NCBI RefSeq assembly: GCF_015864665.1
Contig: NZ_JADYWU010000001.1
Location: 248,001 to 312,000, forward strand
Direction of reading: 5' to 3'
Source: Salinibacterium sp. SWN167
GTDB taxonomy: Bacteria > Actinomycetota > Actinomycetes > Actinomycetales > Microbacteriaceae
Length of the DNA stretch: 64,000 nucleotides
This document shows, piece after piece, positions 42,051-51,736 of the stretch. Position numbers and translations under genes: made by a program. The notes below the pieces were generated by a model. It was not told where the DNA came from and searched no databases. It was given only the letters and a program-made list of their open reading frames with translations. The stretch's first letter is position 1; each line of letters opens with the position of its first letter.

Positions 42051-43484
42051 CTAGGAGTGGGCGTGGAGTGCATGCTCCGAGATGTACGCGCGCAGGGCAG
42101 CGGCATCCGCGGGCATATCAATCTGGTGCTGCGGGAGTTCGAGCATCTCGCGGTAGGCCTCGTCGGTGGCGGGAATGCGGCCGAGCGCCTCAGCGATAAC
42201 GTCGGGGAACTTTGCCGGCTTTGCTGTCTCCAAGACCAGCATGGGAATACCGGGCTCAATGTGGGCCTGGGCCACAGTGACACCGTCGGCGGTGTGCGGA
42301 TCCAGTAACACCTGCGTGCTCTCGAAGACTGACCGGATCGTGTTGACACGGTCCTGGTGCGTGCTCGTGCCGCTGACGATTCCGAACTCTTCCAGAAAGC
42401 GCGACTGCTGTGAGGCGAGATCGACGAAACCATCGGCGCCGAGTTGCTTCCAGAGGTCACGAAGGCGTTCCGCATCGCTGCCGAGAAGGTCGAAGAGAAA
42501 ACGCTCGAGGTTGGATGCCTTAGAAACGTCCATAGACGGGCTGGAGGTGGCGAGCGTATTTGCCGCGTTTCGGGGCCGGTAGATGCCGGTGCGGAAGAAC
42601 TCATCGAGAACATTGTTTTCGTTTGTCGCTACGACAAGCTTTCGGATGGGCAGACCCATCATTCGCGCGTAGTGACCCGAGAGCACGTTGCCGAAGTTGC
42701 CCGATGGCACCGAAAAAGAGATCTCAAAGCCTGCTCGTTCGTGCGCGTCTACGGCATCGGTAACCCGCAACCAGGACCAGAAGTAGTAGACGATCTGCGC
42801 GGAGATTCGCCCAAAGTTGATCGAGTTCATCGCTCCGAGATTGTGGGCCTGCTTGAAGGCGGCATCACTCGAGAGCTCCTTGACGAGCTCTTGGCAATCA
42901 TCAAAGACGCCGTCAACGACGAGGTTGTGGATGTTCGGTTCCTGCAGCGAATACATCTGCGCACGCTGGAACTCGCTCATCCGGCCCAGCGGCGACAACA
43001 TGAACGCGCTGAGACGCTTCCTCCCCCGGATGGCGTATTCGGCGGCTGAACCGGTGTCGCCAGAGGTCGCACCGAGAATGTTGAGGACCCCGCCGGATTT
43101 CTCGAGAGCGAAGTCGAGTGCCTCCCCGAGAAACTGCATGGCGATGTCTTTGAAGGCAAGCGTGGGGCCTTCGGACAAACCGACAAGGGTGAGGTTGTCG
43201 CCGAGCTTGGTGATAGGAATGATCTCGGGGGTCGAGAACTTCGCGGGGTCGTACGCAGCGTGGCAGAGGCGCGAGAGATCATCTTCGGAGATGTCATTAG
43301 CGAACAGGCCGATGACTGCGGTCGCCAGCTCAGCAAAGCTCAGGCCGCGCCATGACTCGAGCAGGGCGGCATCGACGTGGGGCAGCTCGCTCGGGATCGC
43401 TAATCCACCGTCGCTTGCCAATCCTTCGAGGATGACATCGGTGTACGAGCCGAGGGTGTGGCCCCGTGTGGAGGTGTACTGCAA
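42051..43484 (-). CDS. thrC: Threonine synthase
   Basis: A PLP-dependent enzyme converting O-phosphohomoserine to threonine. The 477-residue product is the long (class I, E. coli/yeast-like) type, with QYTSTRGHTLGSYTDVILEGLASDGGLAIP at the N-terminus, the PLP lysine in PTLAFKDIAMQ (K112) and the phosphate-cradle motif ILGATSGDTGSAAEYA. TTG 43484 is preceded by GGCAGGA and gives the usual YTSTRG start. It is a single gene, with the repeat array behind it and the histidine kinase gene upstream on the same strand. Confidence 0.94.
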   Translation of the reverse strand: MQYTSTRGHTLGSYTDVILEGLASDGGLAIPSELPHVDAALLESWRGLSFAELATAVIGLFANDISEDDLSRLCHAAYDPAKFSTPEIIPITKLGDNLTLVGLSEGPTLAFKDIAMQFLGEALDFALEKSGGVLNILGATSGDTGSAAEYAIRGRKRLSAFMLSPLGRMSEFQRAQMYSLQEPNIHNLVVDGVFDDCQELVKELSSDAAFKQAHNLGAMNSINFGRISAQIVYYFWSWLRVTDAVDAHERAGFEISFSVPSGNFGNVLSGHYARMMGLPIRKLVVATNENNVLDEFFRTGIYRPRNAANTLATSSPSMDVSKASNLERFLFDLLGSDAERLRDLWKQLGADGFVDLASQQSRFLEEFGIVSGTSTHQDRVNTIRSVFESTQVLLDPHTADGVTVAQAHIEPGIPMLVLETAKPAKFPDVIAEALGRIPATDEAYREMLELPQHQIDMPADAAALRAYISEHALHAHS

Positions 43485-43540
43485 CCGGTCCTGCCTTTCG
43501 TCGAACTAAGGCACCAGCTTATCGGCAGGCTAGTGGGGTG

Positions 43541-45589
43541 TTACGCGGGGGAGGTGCTCTGGGGGCCAGCGTCAACTTCTGGCGCCAGCGGCGATGGCAC
43601 CGCCAATGGCAACGTCACGGTAAACGTGCTTCCTTCGCCCGGCACCGAAGTGACGGCCACAGAGCCTAAGTGCTTCTGCACGAGTCCCCGCACCAGCGGC
43701 AGCCCGAGTCCGGTGCCAGTGATACCGCGCTCTTCCGCATCCGGTGCTCGGTAAAAGCGTTCGAAAATGTGCTCAATGACGCTGGAATCCATCCCGATCC
43801 CCGTATCCGTAATCGTGATCACTGCTTCTGTCGCCGTGGGGGTCGCGCCGATAGTGACGGCGCCCCCGCCCGGGGTGAATTTGATTGCGTTGTTGACCAC
43901 ATTGGTCAGGATGCGATCCAGTTCGATTGGTGGAAGCGCGGCACAGACCGGAGGGCCTGATTCGACCGTGAGTACGATCTCATTGCGCTCGGCAAGCGGG
44001 CGCAGGCTACCGATGACCTCGTGGGCCGTGACTGTGAAGTCGCTTGACGCGACAGCGGTCGAAGGGTCGCGGGGGCGCCCTAACTCCAGCAGGCTCTCTA
44101 CGAGGTCAGCGAGGCGACGGGCGTTGCGGGCGATCGTTTCGACTGAGGCACGTTGAAAGTCATCAAGTTCTTCCTCTTCGAGCAGCTCGACATAACCGAT
44201 GATGCTCGTGATGGGCGTGCGCAGTTCGTGACTTGCCGACGCCACGAACTCTTCTTTTTGCCTGTTCAGCTCGGTCACCCGCGCGGTCGCCATCTGCTCT
44301 TTCTCGAGAGCAAGCTCGTGAGCCTCGGCGACGCGTCGAGCGGCAGAGACATCCACGAGTTGGATGCTGTAGCGCACCCCTGACGACGACGGCTGAGAGA
44401 CGATGAGCACGTCGATGTCCGAGCGCACGCCGTCGACGTCGGCCTGCCAACTGACGCGTTCCTCGTGGTGTTCAACCGCGGCCGCCACCTTGGCGGCGAG
44501 TGGTCCGTGCCAGAGCGCCACCGAATTCCCGTCAGAGTCCGTGCGGAGTTCTTGCTCGGGGGCAATCACTGAAGAGGCGATCTCATTCGATTCCAGAACG
44601 ACGAAGCCGTGGGGGTATGGCTCGACGATCAGCAGCCCCACGCGGGATCCTACGAATCCTCCGCGCAGCACTTCTTCGCGGTCGCGGAGACGGGCGGTGA
44701 CGAGCCGACTCTCATTCTGGGACGACGTCGCAAGGAGTACGAATGACGCAACGGAGAGGAGGAAGACTTGGATGAGGGTAGAGGGATTGCCGCCCAGCGC
44801 AACGGCCTGGTCGAACGGCCCGCCGCCCGCGGTCGTGAGCAGGGTGACGGCAATGGCGATTCCGACGATCTCGAACAACACAATACGAGTGGGAAACCTG
44901 AACGCAGCCCACGCGATAATCGGCAGGGGCAGAAACGACAGCGGAAGGGTGCTGTCCGGGCCAAAGACATAGAGAAGCACTGCGCTCATAATCACCAGCT
45001 GCGCCAGAATTTCGGCACGGTGCACACGGGCCAGGCTCGCGTGCGGAAGCAGGGCGAACGGCAGAATAATCAACACCGCAGTGGCGTGAGCCGCACTGAC
45101 ACCGATGAGAGTGTCGACGAATGATCCCCCATCGAAGACGGCGACGGTGAGACCGGCGAGGATTCCGATGAGCAGCGCGCCCGCCGCGACGGCGACGCAC
45201 AGTCGATACGCCATCGCGAGGCTATCGAGAACGGGACGCGCCCGGGCGCTTCGAGTCACGATGACGGCGACCAGCCACGCTTCCGCGCTATTGGCGATGC
45301 CGAAAAAGATCGCTACAACGAACTCGCGGCCGCCGACCATATTCGACAAAGTGGTGACGACAACGACCGCGACCGCTCCCCAGACGCGCTGGGAGCGGTG
45401 CAGGCGCAGCACCAGCAAAACACTGACTCCGGCGGCGGGCCACCAGGCGGCAACATGGGAGCCCGGGGGCGAGAAAGCGACGAAGCCCCACCCGAGCAAA
45501 AACACCACAACCAGCAAAAGCAGCGTGGAGGGGGAAGCCACTGTGACCCGGCGAGCGTCACCGGGAGTGCCCAATTGTGACCTTGCCAT
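43541..45589 (-). CDS. MASE1-type membrane histidine kinase
   Basis: A 682-residue sensor kinase. The N-terminal ~310 residues hold about eight membrane helices of the MASE1 type (WWPAAGVSVLLVLRLHRSQRVWGAVAVVVVTTLSNMVGGREF...GVSAAHATAVLIILPF). A PAS-like region (~325-430) follows. HisKA has the phosphoacceptor H454 in ASASHELRTPITSIIGY, and HATPase_c has NAIKFTPGGG (N box), DTGIGMD and GTGLGLPLV (G boxes). The ligand is unknown. It is divergent from a single-domain response regulator 87 bases away, its likely partner. Confidence 0.93.
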   Translation of the reverse strand: MARSQLGTPGDARRVTVASPSTLLLLVVVFLLGWGFVAFSPPGSHVAAWWPAAGVSVLLVLRLHRSQRVWGAVAVVVVTTLSNMVGGREFVVAIFFGIANSAEAWLVAVIVTRSARARPVLDSLAMAYRLCVAVAAGALLIGILAGLTVAVFDGGSFVDTLIGVSAAHATAVLIILPFALLPHASLARVHRAEILAQLVIMSAVLLYVFGPDSTLPLSFLPLPIIAWAAFRFPTRIVLFEIVGIAIAVTLLTTAGGGPFDQAVALGGNPSTLIQVFLLSVASFVLLATSSQNESRLVTARLRDREEVLRGGFVGSRVGLLIVEPYPHGFVVLESNEIASSVIAPEQELRTDSDGNSVALWHGPLAAKVAAAVEHHEERVSWQADVDGVRSDIDVLIVSQPSSSGVRYSIQLVDVSAARRVAEAHELALEKEQMATARVTELNRQKEEFVASASHELRTPITSIIGYVELLEEEELDDFQRASVETIARNARRLADLVESLLELGRPRDPSTAVASSDFTVTAHEVIGSLRPLAERNEIVLTVESGPPVCAALPPIELDRILTNVVNNAIKFTPGGGAVTIGATPTATEAVITITDTGIGMDSSVIEHIFERFYRAPDAEERGITGTGLGLPLVRGLVQKHLGSVAVTSVPGEGSTFTVTLPLAVPSPLAPEVDAGPQSTSPA

Positions 45590-45676
45590 TTCGACCCCCA
45601 GTCTCCGACTAATGACAGACTAGTCGGGAGCCTGAGCATCGTTGCTCAGAGATTTAGCCTTTCGGGAGGCGCAAAT

Positions 45677-46042
45677 ATGGCCGTTGTATTGATCGTTGAA
45701 GACGATGAAGACGTGCGTGCGCTGGTGGTTCACCGCATGAAGCAGGCGGGCCACGAGGTTCACACCGAGCACGACGGCGAGGCCGGTTTGGGCGCGGCGC
45801 GAGCATCCATTCCTGACCTGGTGATCTTGGACTGGATGATGCCACGGCGCAACGGACTCGAAGTCTGCTTCGAACTCCGCGCTGATCCACTCTTCGCTGC
45901 TACCCGCATTTTGATGCTCACTGCGAAAGCGCAAGAGCAAGACATTGAGCGCGCTTTGGCTGCGGGCGCCGACGACTATGTCGTCAAACCATTCTCCTCC
46001 CGCGAGTTGTTGGCCCGCGCAAACGCCCTGTTATCGCGATGA
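45677..46042 (+). CDS. Single-domain response regulator
   Basis: A 121-residue receiver domain alone: acidic pocket EDDED (residues 8-12), phosphoacceptor D52 in VILDWMMP, switch threonine T82 and K104 in DDYVVKPF. There is no output domain, so it must act by protein contact. It overlaps the next gene, a HEAT-repeat protein, in ATGA, and faces the MASE1 kinase. ATG 45677 follows GGGAGG. Confidence 0.93.
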   Translation: MAVVLIVEDDEDVRALVVHRMKQAGHEVHTEHDGEAGLGAARASIPDLVILDWMMPRRNGLEVCFELRADPLFAATRILMLTAKAQEQDIERALAAGADDYVVKPFSSRELLARANALLSR

Positions 46043-46902
46043 TTCCGTCGATTCCCGCCATCCCGACGATTCCCGGGCTGGCCATGGCATTGCTGCTCAC
46101 CACCGCGACGGTGTGTGGCTTGCTGGCGTTGATTGTGGTTGCAGAGCGCATCATTCGCACTGCTCTGGCTCACCGCGAAGAGAAACGTCGCGATCGAGTA
46201 CGCCCCCACATCCTGACCATCGTCGACGGTGACACCCCAGCGACGCTCCCCCGCCGCGACCGTGCAGCCCTGTCTCGATTGGTGGCCGATACAGCCAGTC
46301 AGGTGCGAGGCGAGGACCGCGAGGCGCTCACCCAGTGGCTGATCGGCCAACAATTTCATCGCGCTCACCTGCGTCGCATGAAGTCACCATTTGCCCTGAC
46401 CCGGGCGCGTGCCCTTGACCGGTTTGCGCCCATCGCCGAGCACGCGCCTCGATCAATTGAGCGGATGCTCGGTGACAGAGATCTGCGCGTGCGTAGCCTC
46501 GCGGCGCAAGTCGCCGGCCGCTCGGGAATGGCCGCTCTCGTGCCGGAGCTGTTGCGCCGCACGGAGGGAACCAGAGTCATCCCGGCCCGCATCATTTCCA
46601 TGGCGGTTCTGCGCGCGGCACCTTCCTCCATTGCGGAGTTCGGGGACACCGTCACGGACAGTAATCATCGAGTGCGGGCGCTGGCGCTGGATCTCGCGGG
46701 GCAACTCAACCTCGTCGACGCCCGTCGTGCGATTGAAGCAGGGCTGGACTCCCCCAGCGCCGACGTGCGGATGGCGAGCGTGCGATCCATCCAACGTCTC
46801 GGTTCGCCTCTCTCGCTCGCAGCGCTTAAACGAATGGAAACCCAGAGCCCTGAGGAGCTGTTTCACACCGAAGTTGTTATCCACGAATTGACGGTGGGCT
46901 GA
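46039..46902 (+). CDS. Membrane-anchored HEAT-repeat protein
   Basis: A 287-residue protein with one N-terminal membrane helix (residues ~14-36), a basic linker, and from ~100 onward alpha-helical repeats of the HEAT type. Examples are ALTRARALDRFAPIAEHAPRSIERMLGDRDLRVRSLAAQVAGRSG, then HRVRALALDLAGQLN and ADVRMASVRSIQRLGS. Such solenoids serve as docking platforms. It overlaps the response regulator start-to-stop and the glycosyltransferase by one base, so it is probably the adaptor between them. This coupling is inferred. Confidence 0.82.
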   Translation: MIPSIPAIPTIPGLAMALLLTTATVCGLLALIVVAERIIRTALAHREEKRRDRVRPHILTIVDGDTPATLPRRDRAALSRLVADTASQVRGEDREALTQWLIGQQFHRAHLRRMKSPFALTRARALDRFAPIAEHAPRSIERMLGDRDLRVRSLAAQVAGRSGMAALVPELLRRTEGTRVIPARIISMAVLRAAPSSIAEFGDTVTDSNHRVRALALDLAGQLNLVDARRAIEAGLDSPSADVRMASVRSIQRLGSPLSLAALKRMETQSPEELFHTEVVIHELTVG

Positions 46903-48392
46903 TGATCGACTTCCTCATGCAGTTCACCTTCTGGGTCACCTGGGTGCTCATCGTCTACTACGCGATTTACAACGGAGTGTTTCTGGTGGTGCTCCTCAAG
47001 GGAGCGCTTGAAGTCTCGCGAGAAGTTAACTGGCCATCGTCGATGACGTTGTCGGAGATCTTCGCCAACCCGTTGACGCCAGGCATTTCGATAATCGTGC
47101 CCGCCCACAACGAAGAATCAGGGATTGTGGATGCCGTGCTCGCCCTGCGCAACCTCCGCTATCCCCTGACTCGCATCGTGGTCGTCGACGACGGGTCGAC
47201 CGATGAGACCTTCCAACGCCTCAAGGACAACTTCGACCTGCGACCGACGTCGAAGGTGCTTGCTGCGGTACCGCAGCACGAGGGCAAAATCACCGAATTG
47301 TGGGCGACCCGCAGTGGTGATCTCACGGTTGTTCGCAAAGAGAGCGTGCGGCTGCGCTCGGATGCCGTCAATGCGGGACTGCGCGCCGCTGACCAAGAAA
47401 TCGTCTGCATGATCGACGCGGACTCGCTGCTCGAACGCGATGCCCTGCTGCATATCGTGGCCCCGTTCGTCGCCGACCCTACGGTTCTCGGGGTCGGGGG
47501 TGTTATCCGTCCCGCCAACGGTGTCACGGTGTCACGGGGCGCCGTGACCAAGGTGCAAATGCCCAAGAAATGGGTCGAACGAATTCAGGTTGTCGAATAC
47601 CTGCGGGCGTTCCTCGTGGGCCGCACCGGGTGGGCATCGATCAAAGGCCTCATGATTATCTCCGGCGCCTTCGGGGCTTTCCGGCGTGACGCCGTGCTTG
47701 AAGTGGGTGGCCTCGACAGCACATCCCTCGCCGAAGATGCCGATCTCGTGGTCGCGATCACTAAGAAAGCTCGAGACGAGAAACGGCCCTATCGCATCGC
47801 GTTCGTGGCGGAGCCCGTGTGCTGGACCGAAGTGCCGAACACGTTCAGTGCACTCAGCACGCAGCGTCGACGGTGGTCACAAGGCTTGGGCGAACTCATT
47901 GCCAAGCAACGAAAAATGATCCTGAATCCGCGCTACGGCGTGCTCGGGATGCTGACGCTCCCCTACTTCGTGCTGTTTGAGTTCTACGGCCCCATCTTCG
48001 GAGTGCTTGGGGCGTTCATTGCGCTCGCCGGAGCGATCACCGGGCTCATCACGTGGCAGCTTTTCGCGCTCGCATTCTTCGTCTCCGTCGGGCTGTCTCT
48101 GGTCTCGTCACTCGCCTCCGTGCTCATCGAAGAGAGCGCCTACCACCGGTATTCGCGTCTACGGGATGTCGTCGTTCTGCTGATGACCACCATCGTCGAG
48201 CTAATGGGCTTTCACCTCGTGCACACCTGGTGGCGGTTGCAGGGGGTGTATCGAGCACTCTTTAAGCGTCCAAGTGAATGGGGCACGATCGAGCGGGCCG
48301 GATTTGAGCAGGAAGGTCCCGGGCACGCCCCCGACGACTCCCCAGATCAACCGCAGCTGCAGCGGGAAACTACTGCGGATATTGCGCCGTGA
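46902..48392 (+). CDS. Membrane glycosyltransferase, family 2 (processive synthase type)
   Basis: A 496-residue GT2 enzyme. An N-terminal helix precedes the catalytic domain, which has SIIVPAHNEE, VVVDDGSTD, IDADS (DxD metal site), AEDADLVV and the processivity motif QRRRWSQG. Three to four C-terminal helices are typical of polysaccharide synthases of the cellulose/hyaluronan/PgaC type. It should extrude an exopolysaccharide or glycolipid; the sugar is unknown. It is coupled to the HEAT gene (TGATG). Its last 23 bases overlap the convergent gene. Confidence 0.9.
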   Translation: MIDFLMQFTFWVTWVLIVYYAIYNGVFLVVLLKGALEVSREVNWPSSMTLSEIFANPLTPGISIIVPAHNEESGIVDAVLALRNLRYPLTRIVVVDDGSTDETFQRLKDNFDLRPTSKVLAAVPQHEGKITELWATRSGDLTVVRKESVRLRSDAVNAGLRAADQEIVCMIDADSLLERDALLHIVAPFVADPTVLGVGGVIRPANGVTVSRGAVTKVQMPKKWVERIQVVEYLRAFLVGRTGWASIKGLMIISGAFGAFRRDAVLEVGGLDSTSLAEDADLVVAITKKARDEKRPYRIAFVAEPVCWTEVPNTFSALSTQRRRWSQGLGELIAKQRKMILNPRYGVLGMLTLPYFVLFEFYGPIFGVLGAFIALAGAITGLITWQLFALAFFVSVGLSLVSSLASVLIEESAYHRYSRLRDVVVLLMTTIVELMGFHLVHTWWRLQGVYRALFKRPSEWGTIERAGFEQEGPGHAPDDSPDQPQLQRETTADIAP

Positions 48393-49416
48393 TGAGCAAC
48401 TCATCCTCCGGCATAAACGTGACGAGATAGCTCGCGGTGAAGTCAACGTCTTTATCGAAAGTGGATACTGAGCCATCGAAGATCGAACGGACGTCGACGT
48501 TGAGGTGGGCTGCGGCATCCGTTTCGGGCATGAGCCAACTTCCCGTCTCAGAACCGGGCACGAGCGAGACCTCGGGATAGCTCGCAATGCTCCACTCGGG
48601 GGTGGTGACGATGCGGTTGGCCATGGGCTGCCCGAAGGGGCATCCGGTCGGCAGCAGCACTACCTGGGTGGCGCACTCATCGAGATAGTCGTTCACTTCA
48701 CGCTGCACTTGCGCGATCATCGTCTGGTTGGCGACGACGTCGAGGCTAGCGCGAACGGTATCGCCCGGTTCCGTGGCCGACACCGTGATGGGGGAAGCAG
48801 TGAGGTAGGTGGAATCGTGGCTGATCTCGAAGCTGCTGGGGGTCAGCACTACGAAGGGCGCGGGAGTGTCTTGGGCAGGAGTGACAAACTCGGAGCCGTT
48901 CGCGGTGAACTCTTGGGCGTTCGTAACGGTGAGGCGCACGATCGTGAGGGGGGCCGTGACGAACTTCCAGTCGGCAAAGACGCCGAAACGTGAACCATCT
49001 CGCTCCACCGTGAACGTCGAGTGCGAGGTTTGGCCATCGAGCTCGAACACGAACGTGACGGTCTCGGACCCATCAGCGTTCTTCTCCTGGGAGACCACGG
49101 CGATCTCTTCGATCGTGCTGAGCGCCGACGGGCGCAGGAGGTCATGAGCGCCAGCGAGAAGCATGGAACCAGCACCGGTGGTGTCGATCGGTGTCGCGCC
49201 AGAACCATCATCCGATGCTGCGCCGTGTTCCTCAGGAAGCGTGATGTCGGCAATCTGCAGAGCGGATGCCATGTCATGACGGGCGAGAGCGCCGAGATAA
49301 CTGCGAACGAAACCGCTTGCGCTGAAGAGTGTCGCGTTCACAATCAGGACAGTCGTGACGAAGGCGACAACAATCAGCCCAAACACGATTGACCAGGTAA
49401 CAAGCTCGCGACGCAT
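48370..49416 (-). CDS. Secreted or membrane-anchored protein of unknown function
   Basis: A 348-residue product with an N-terminal membrane helix (LVTWSIVFGLIVVAFVTTVLIVNATLF) and a long extracytoplasmic region rich in Ser, Thr and Asp. A possible disulfide is formed by the two cysteines near residues 252 and 262 (DECATQ, PTGCPFG). I recognise no family. It resembles surface proteins with repeated Ig-like folds in composition, but that is weak evidence. It is convergent with and overlaps the glycosyltransferase end, and diverges from the helicase gene. Confidence 0.7.
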   Translation of the reverse strand: MRRELVTWSIVFGLIVVAFVTTVLIVNATLFSASGFVRSYLGALARHDMASALQIADITLPEEHGAASDDGSGATPIDTTGAGSMLLAGAHDLLRPSALSTIEEIAVVSQEKNADGSETVTFVFELDGQTSHSTFTVERDGSRFGVFADWKFVTAPLTIVRLTVTNAQEFTANGSEFVTPAQDTPAPFVVLTPSSFEISHDSTYLTASPITVSATEPGDTVRASLDVVANQTMIAQVQREVNDYLDECATQVVLLPTGCPFGQPMANRIVTTPEWSIASYPEVSLVPGSETGSWLMPETDAAAHLNVDVRSIFDGSVSTFDKDVDFTASYLVTFMPEDELLITAQYPQ

Positions 49417-49511
49417 TCACACATCCTAAACCGCTGAGGTGCGCCGGAGATGAACCACAGATTGTGGCGCGCGGGCACGAGACCAGCAAGGTGCGGCATT
49501 AGGGTGATTGG

Positions 49512-50810
49512 GTGTCCGAAATTACCCTGTCGCCCGAGCAAGCAGCGGTCTTTGCTGCCATCGAGACGACGCGGGAGAACCTCTTCGTTACGGGGCGGGC
49601 CGGCACGGGTAAGTCGACGCTGCTCAATCACCTCGCGCACAACACATCGAAGCAGATTGTGATCTGTGCGCCGACCGGAGTTGCGGCGCTCAATGTGGGT
49701 GGGCAGACCATCCATTCGCTGTTTCGGTTGCCGATCGGTGTGATTGCCGACCACGAGCTCGAACAGACCGATCAGCTGCGCAAGCTGCTCAACACCATCG
49801 AGACGCTGGTGATCGATGAAGTATCGATGGTCAATGCCGACCTTCTCGACGCGATCGATCGCAGTCTGCGGCAGGCTCGTCAGCGCAAGAAAGAGCCCTT
49901 TGGTGGGGTGCAGGTCGTCTTGTTCGGTGATCCGTATCAACTGGCGCCGGTTCCGGGCGACCCGGATGAGCGGGCCTACTTCGAAGACCGTTATGAGTCG
50001 ATCTGGTTCTTTGACGCTCTCGTGTGGCAACAGACTGACCTGACGATTTACGAACTCACGAGCATCCATCGCCAGCATGAGGATGAGTTCAAATACATGC
50101 TCAATGCCGTGCGTCACAACGGAGTCACTGCTGAAATCGCTGGGCGGTTGAACGCTGTCGGAGCGCGGCCAGCGCCGAACGACGGCACGATTACGCTCGC
50201 CACCACGAACAGCACCGTCACGCGCATCAACGCGACAGCGCTCGCGCGACTCTCCGGTCGCGTGCTCACGGCGAAGGCTGAGATTTCGGGAGAGTTCGGC
50301 GGTCGCGCCTACCCCGCCGATGAATCCCTTGAGCTCAAGGTGGGCGCGCAAGTGATGTTTTTGCGCAACGACACTCAAGAGGGCGGCACTCAGCGCTGGG
50401 TCAATGGCAGCGTCGGCACTGTCGTTAAGATCGCTGACACCGTTTGGGTCGAAGTGGACGGGCGCGACTACGAAGTGAAGCCCGTCGCGTGGGAGAAGTT
50501 CAAATACTCGTACTCGGCGCGCACGAAAGCGCTTCGCAAAGATGTTGTCGCCGAATTCACGCAGTTTCCCCTGCGGTTGGCGTGGGCGGTCACGATTCAT
50601 AAGTCCCAGGGCAAAACCTACGACAGCGCGATCGTGGATCTCGGCCCACGTTCGTTTGCTCCCGGGCAGACCTATGTTGCGCTCAGTCGCATCAGCAGGC
50701 TTGAAGGGCTCTACCTGACTCGGCCTCTGCGCCCGAGCGACATCATCGTTGATGAAAACGTCGTGCGGTTCATGTCGCGGGCCCAGCCCATCCCGGCTAT
50801 TCAGGCCTGA
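49512..50810 (+). CDS. Pif1-like superfamily 1 helicase
   Basis: A 432-residue helicase of the Pif1/RecD-like group. Motif I is VTGRAGTGKST (residues ~26-36), then APTGVAALNVGG (Ia), LVIDEVSMVNADL (II), VVLFGDPYQLAPV (III), the SH3-like insert, and LAWAVTIHKSQGKTYD (V) with YVALSRISRLEGLYL (VI). All helicase motifs are present. It lacks extra nuclease or HRDC domains at the C-terminus. GTG 49512 is used. It stands alone between a leftward and a leftward-reading operon, so context gives no role; Pif1 enzymes resolve G-quadruplexes and R-loops. Confidence 0.92.
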   Translation: MSEITLSPEQAAVFAAIETTRENLFVTGRAGTGKSTLLNHLAHNTSKQIVICAPTGVAALNVGGQTIHSLFRLPIGVIADHELEQTDQLRKLLNTIETLVIDEVSMVNADLLDAIDRSLRQARQRKKEPFGGVQVVLFGDPYQLAPVPGDPDERAYFEDRYESIWFFDALVWQQTDLTIYELTSIHRQHEDEFKYMLNAVRHNGVTAEIAGRLNAVGARPAPNDGTITLATTNSTVTRINATALARLSGRVLTAKAEISGEFGGRAYPADESLELKVGAQVMFLRNDTQEGGTQRWVNGSVGTVVKIADTVWVEVDGRDYEVKPVAWEKFKYSYSARTKALRKDVVAEFTQFPLRLAWAVTIHKSQGKTYDSAIVDLGPRSFAPGQTYVALSRISRLEGLYLTRPLRPSDIIVDENVVRFMSRAQPIPAIQA

Positions 50811-50839
50811 CTCCCCCGGGCTCGCGTGAGCTACTGGAG

Positions 50840-51736
50840 CTACTTCACACTGCCAGCCGTGATGCCTTCCACGATCTGCTTGTTGAAGACGATGTAGATC
50901 ACGATCATCGGCAGCGTCACGATCGAGAGCGCTGAAAACAGCAGGCCGTAGTCGGTTACATACCGGCTGGAGAATGCAAGCAGTCCGGTGGGGATTGTCT
51001 TGAGCGCATCATCCTGAATGTAGAGCAGGGCGAGCAAGAACTCGTTCCAGCTCGAGAGCGCGGAGAAGATTGCGACGGTAGCGAGTCCGGGCCGCAGCAG
51101 CGGCAGCGCGATCGAGCCGAAGATGCGCAGGTCGCTTGCGCCATCGATGCGGGCGGCCTCGAAGAGTTCGTCGGGCACGGCATCCAAATAGACCTTGAGC
51201 AGGTAGACCGCGAGCGGTAAACCCATCGCGGTATACGGAATGATCAAGGCCCAGCGGGTGTCGGTGATGGCCAGCTGGGTGAACATCGTGGACTGCGCGA
51301 TGAAGTAGGACTGCAGCGGAAGAAGCAGACCCAAAGCCAGTAACCCCATAAACAGGTTACGACCGCGAAAACGATAGCGGCTGAACGAAAAAGCCGCGGC
51401 AGCGCCGAGCAGCAGGATGGCGAGCACCGACGCTCCGGTGACGATCACGCTGTTCAGCGCGTACTGGCCGATGTGGCCTACCTCGAACGCTTCAACCCAG
51501 CGGCCGAAGTCGATCTCGGTGGGGAGGGCGAAGGGCGTTGCAAAGATCGCCGAGTTGGTCTTGAAGCTCGAGAACACCATCCAGAGCATCGGAAAGAAGA
51601 ACACGACGGCGATGACGATGAGCGCCGCGGTGAAGAGCACATCGGTGATCCGCAGGGGAGTGCGCCGGCCGGCGTGATGCTTCGCGGGGTGCGTGCGAGC
51701 TGAATCGGATTGCTTGTTGCTGGCGTCGATACTCAT
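50840..51736 (-). CDS. ABC sugar transporter permease (MalG type)
   Basis: A 298-residue permease of the carbohydrate CUT1 group with six membrane helices. The EAA loop (ELFEAARIDGASDLRIFGSIALPLLRPGLATVAIF) contacts the ATPase. A long hydrophilic N-terminus (to residue ~30) is basic. ATG 51736 overlaps the MalF-type gene by four bases. There is no ATPase gene here; CUT1 systems in actinobacteria often share MsiK encoded elsewhere. It is the last gene of the amino-sugar operon. Confidence 0.93.
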   Translation of the reverse strand: MSIDASNKQSDSARTHPAKHHAGRRTPLRITDVLFTAALIVIAVVFFFPMLWMVFSSFKTNSAIFATPFALPTEIDFGRWVEAFEVGHIGQYALNSVIVTGASVLAILLLGAAAAFSFSRYRFRGRNLFMGLLALGLLLPLQSYFIAQSTMFTQLAITDTRWALIIPYTAMGLPLAVYLLKVYLDAVPDELFEAARIDGASDLRIFGSIALPLLRPGLATVAIFSALSSWNEFLLALLYIQDDALKTIPTGLLAFSSRYVTDYGLLFSALSIVTLPMIVIYIVFNKQIVEGITAGSVK

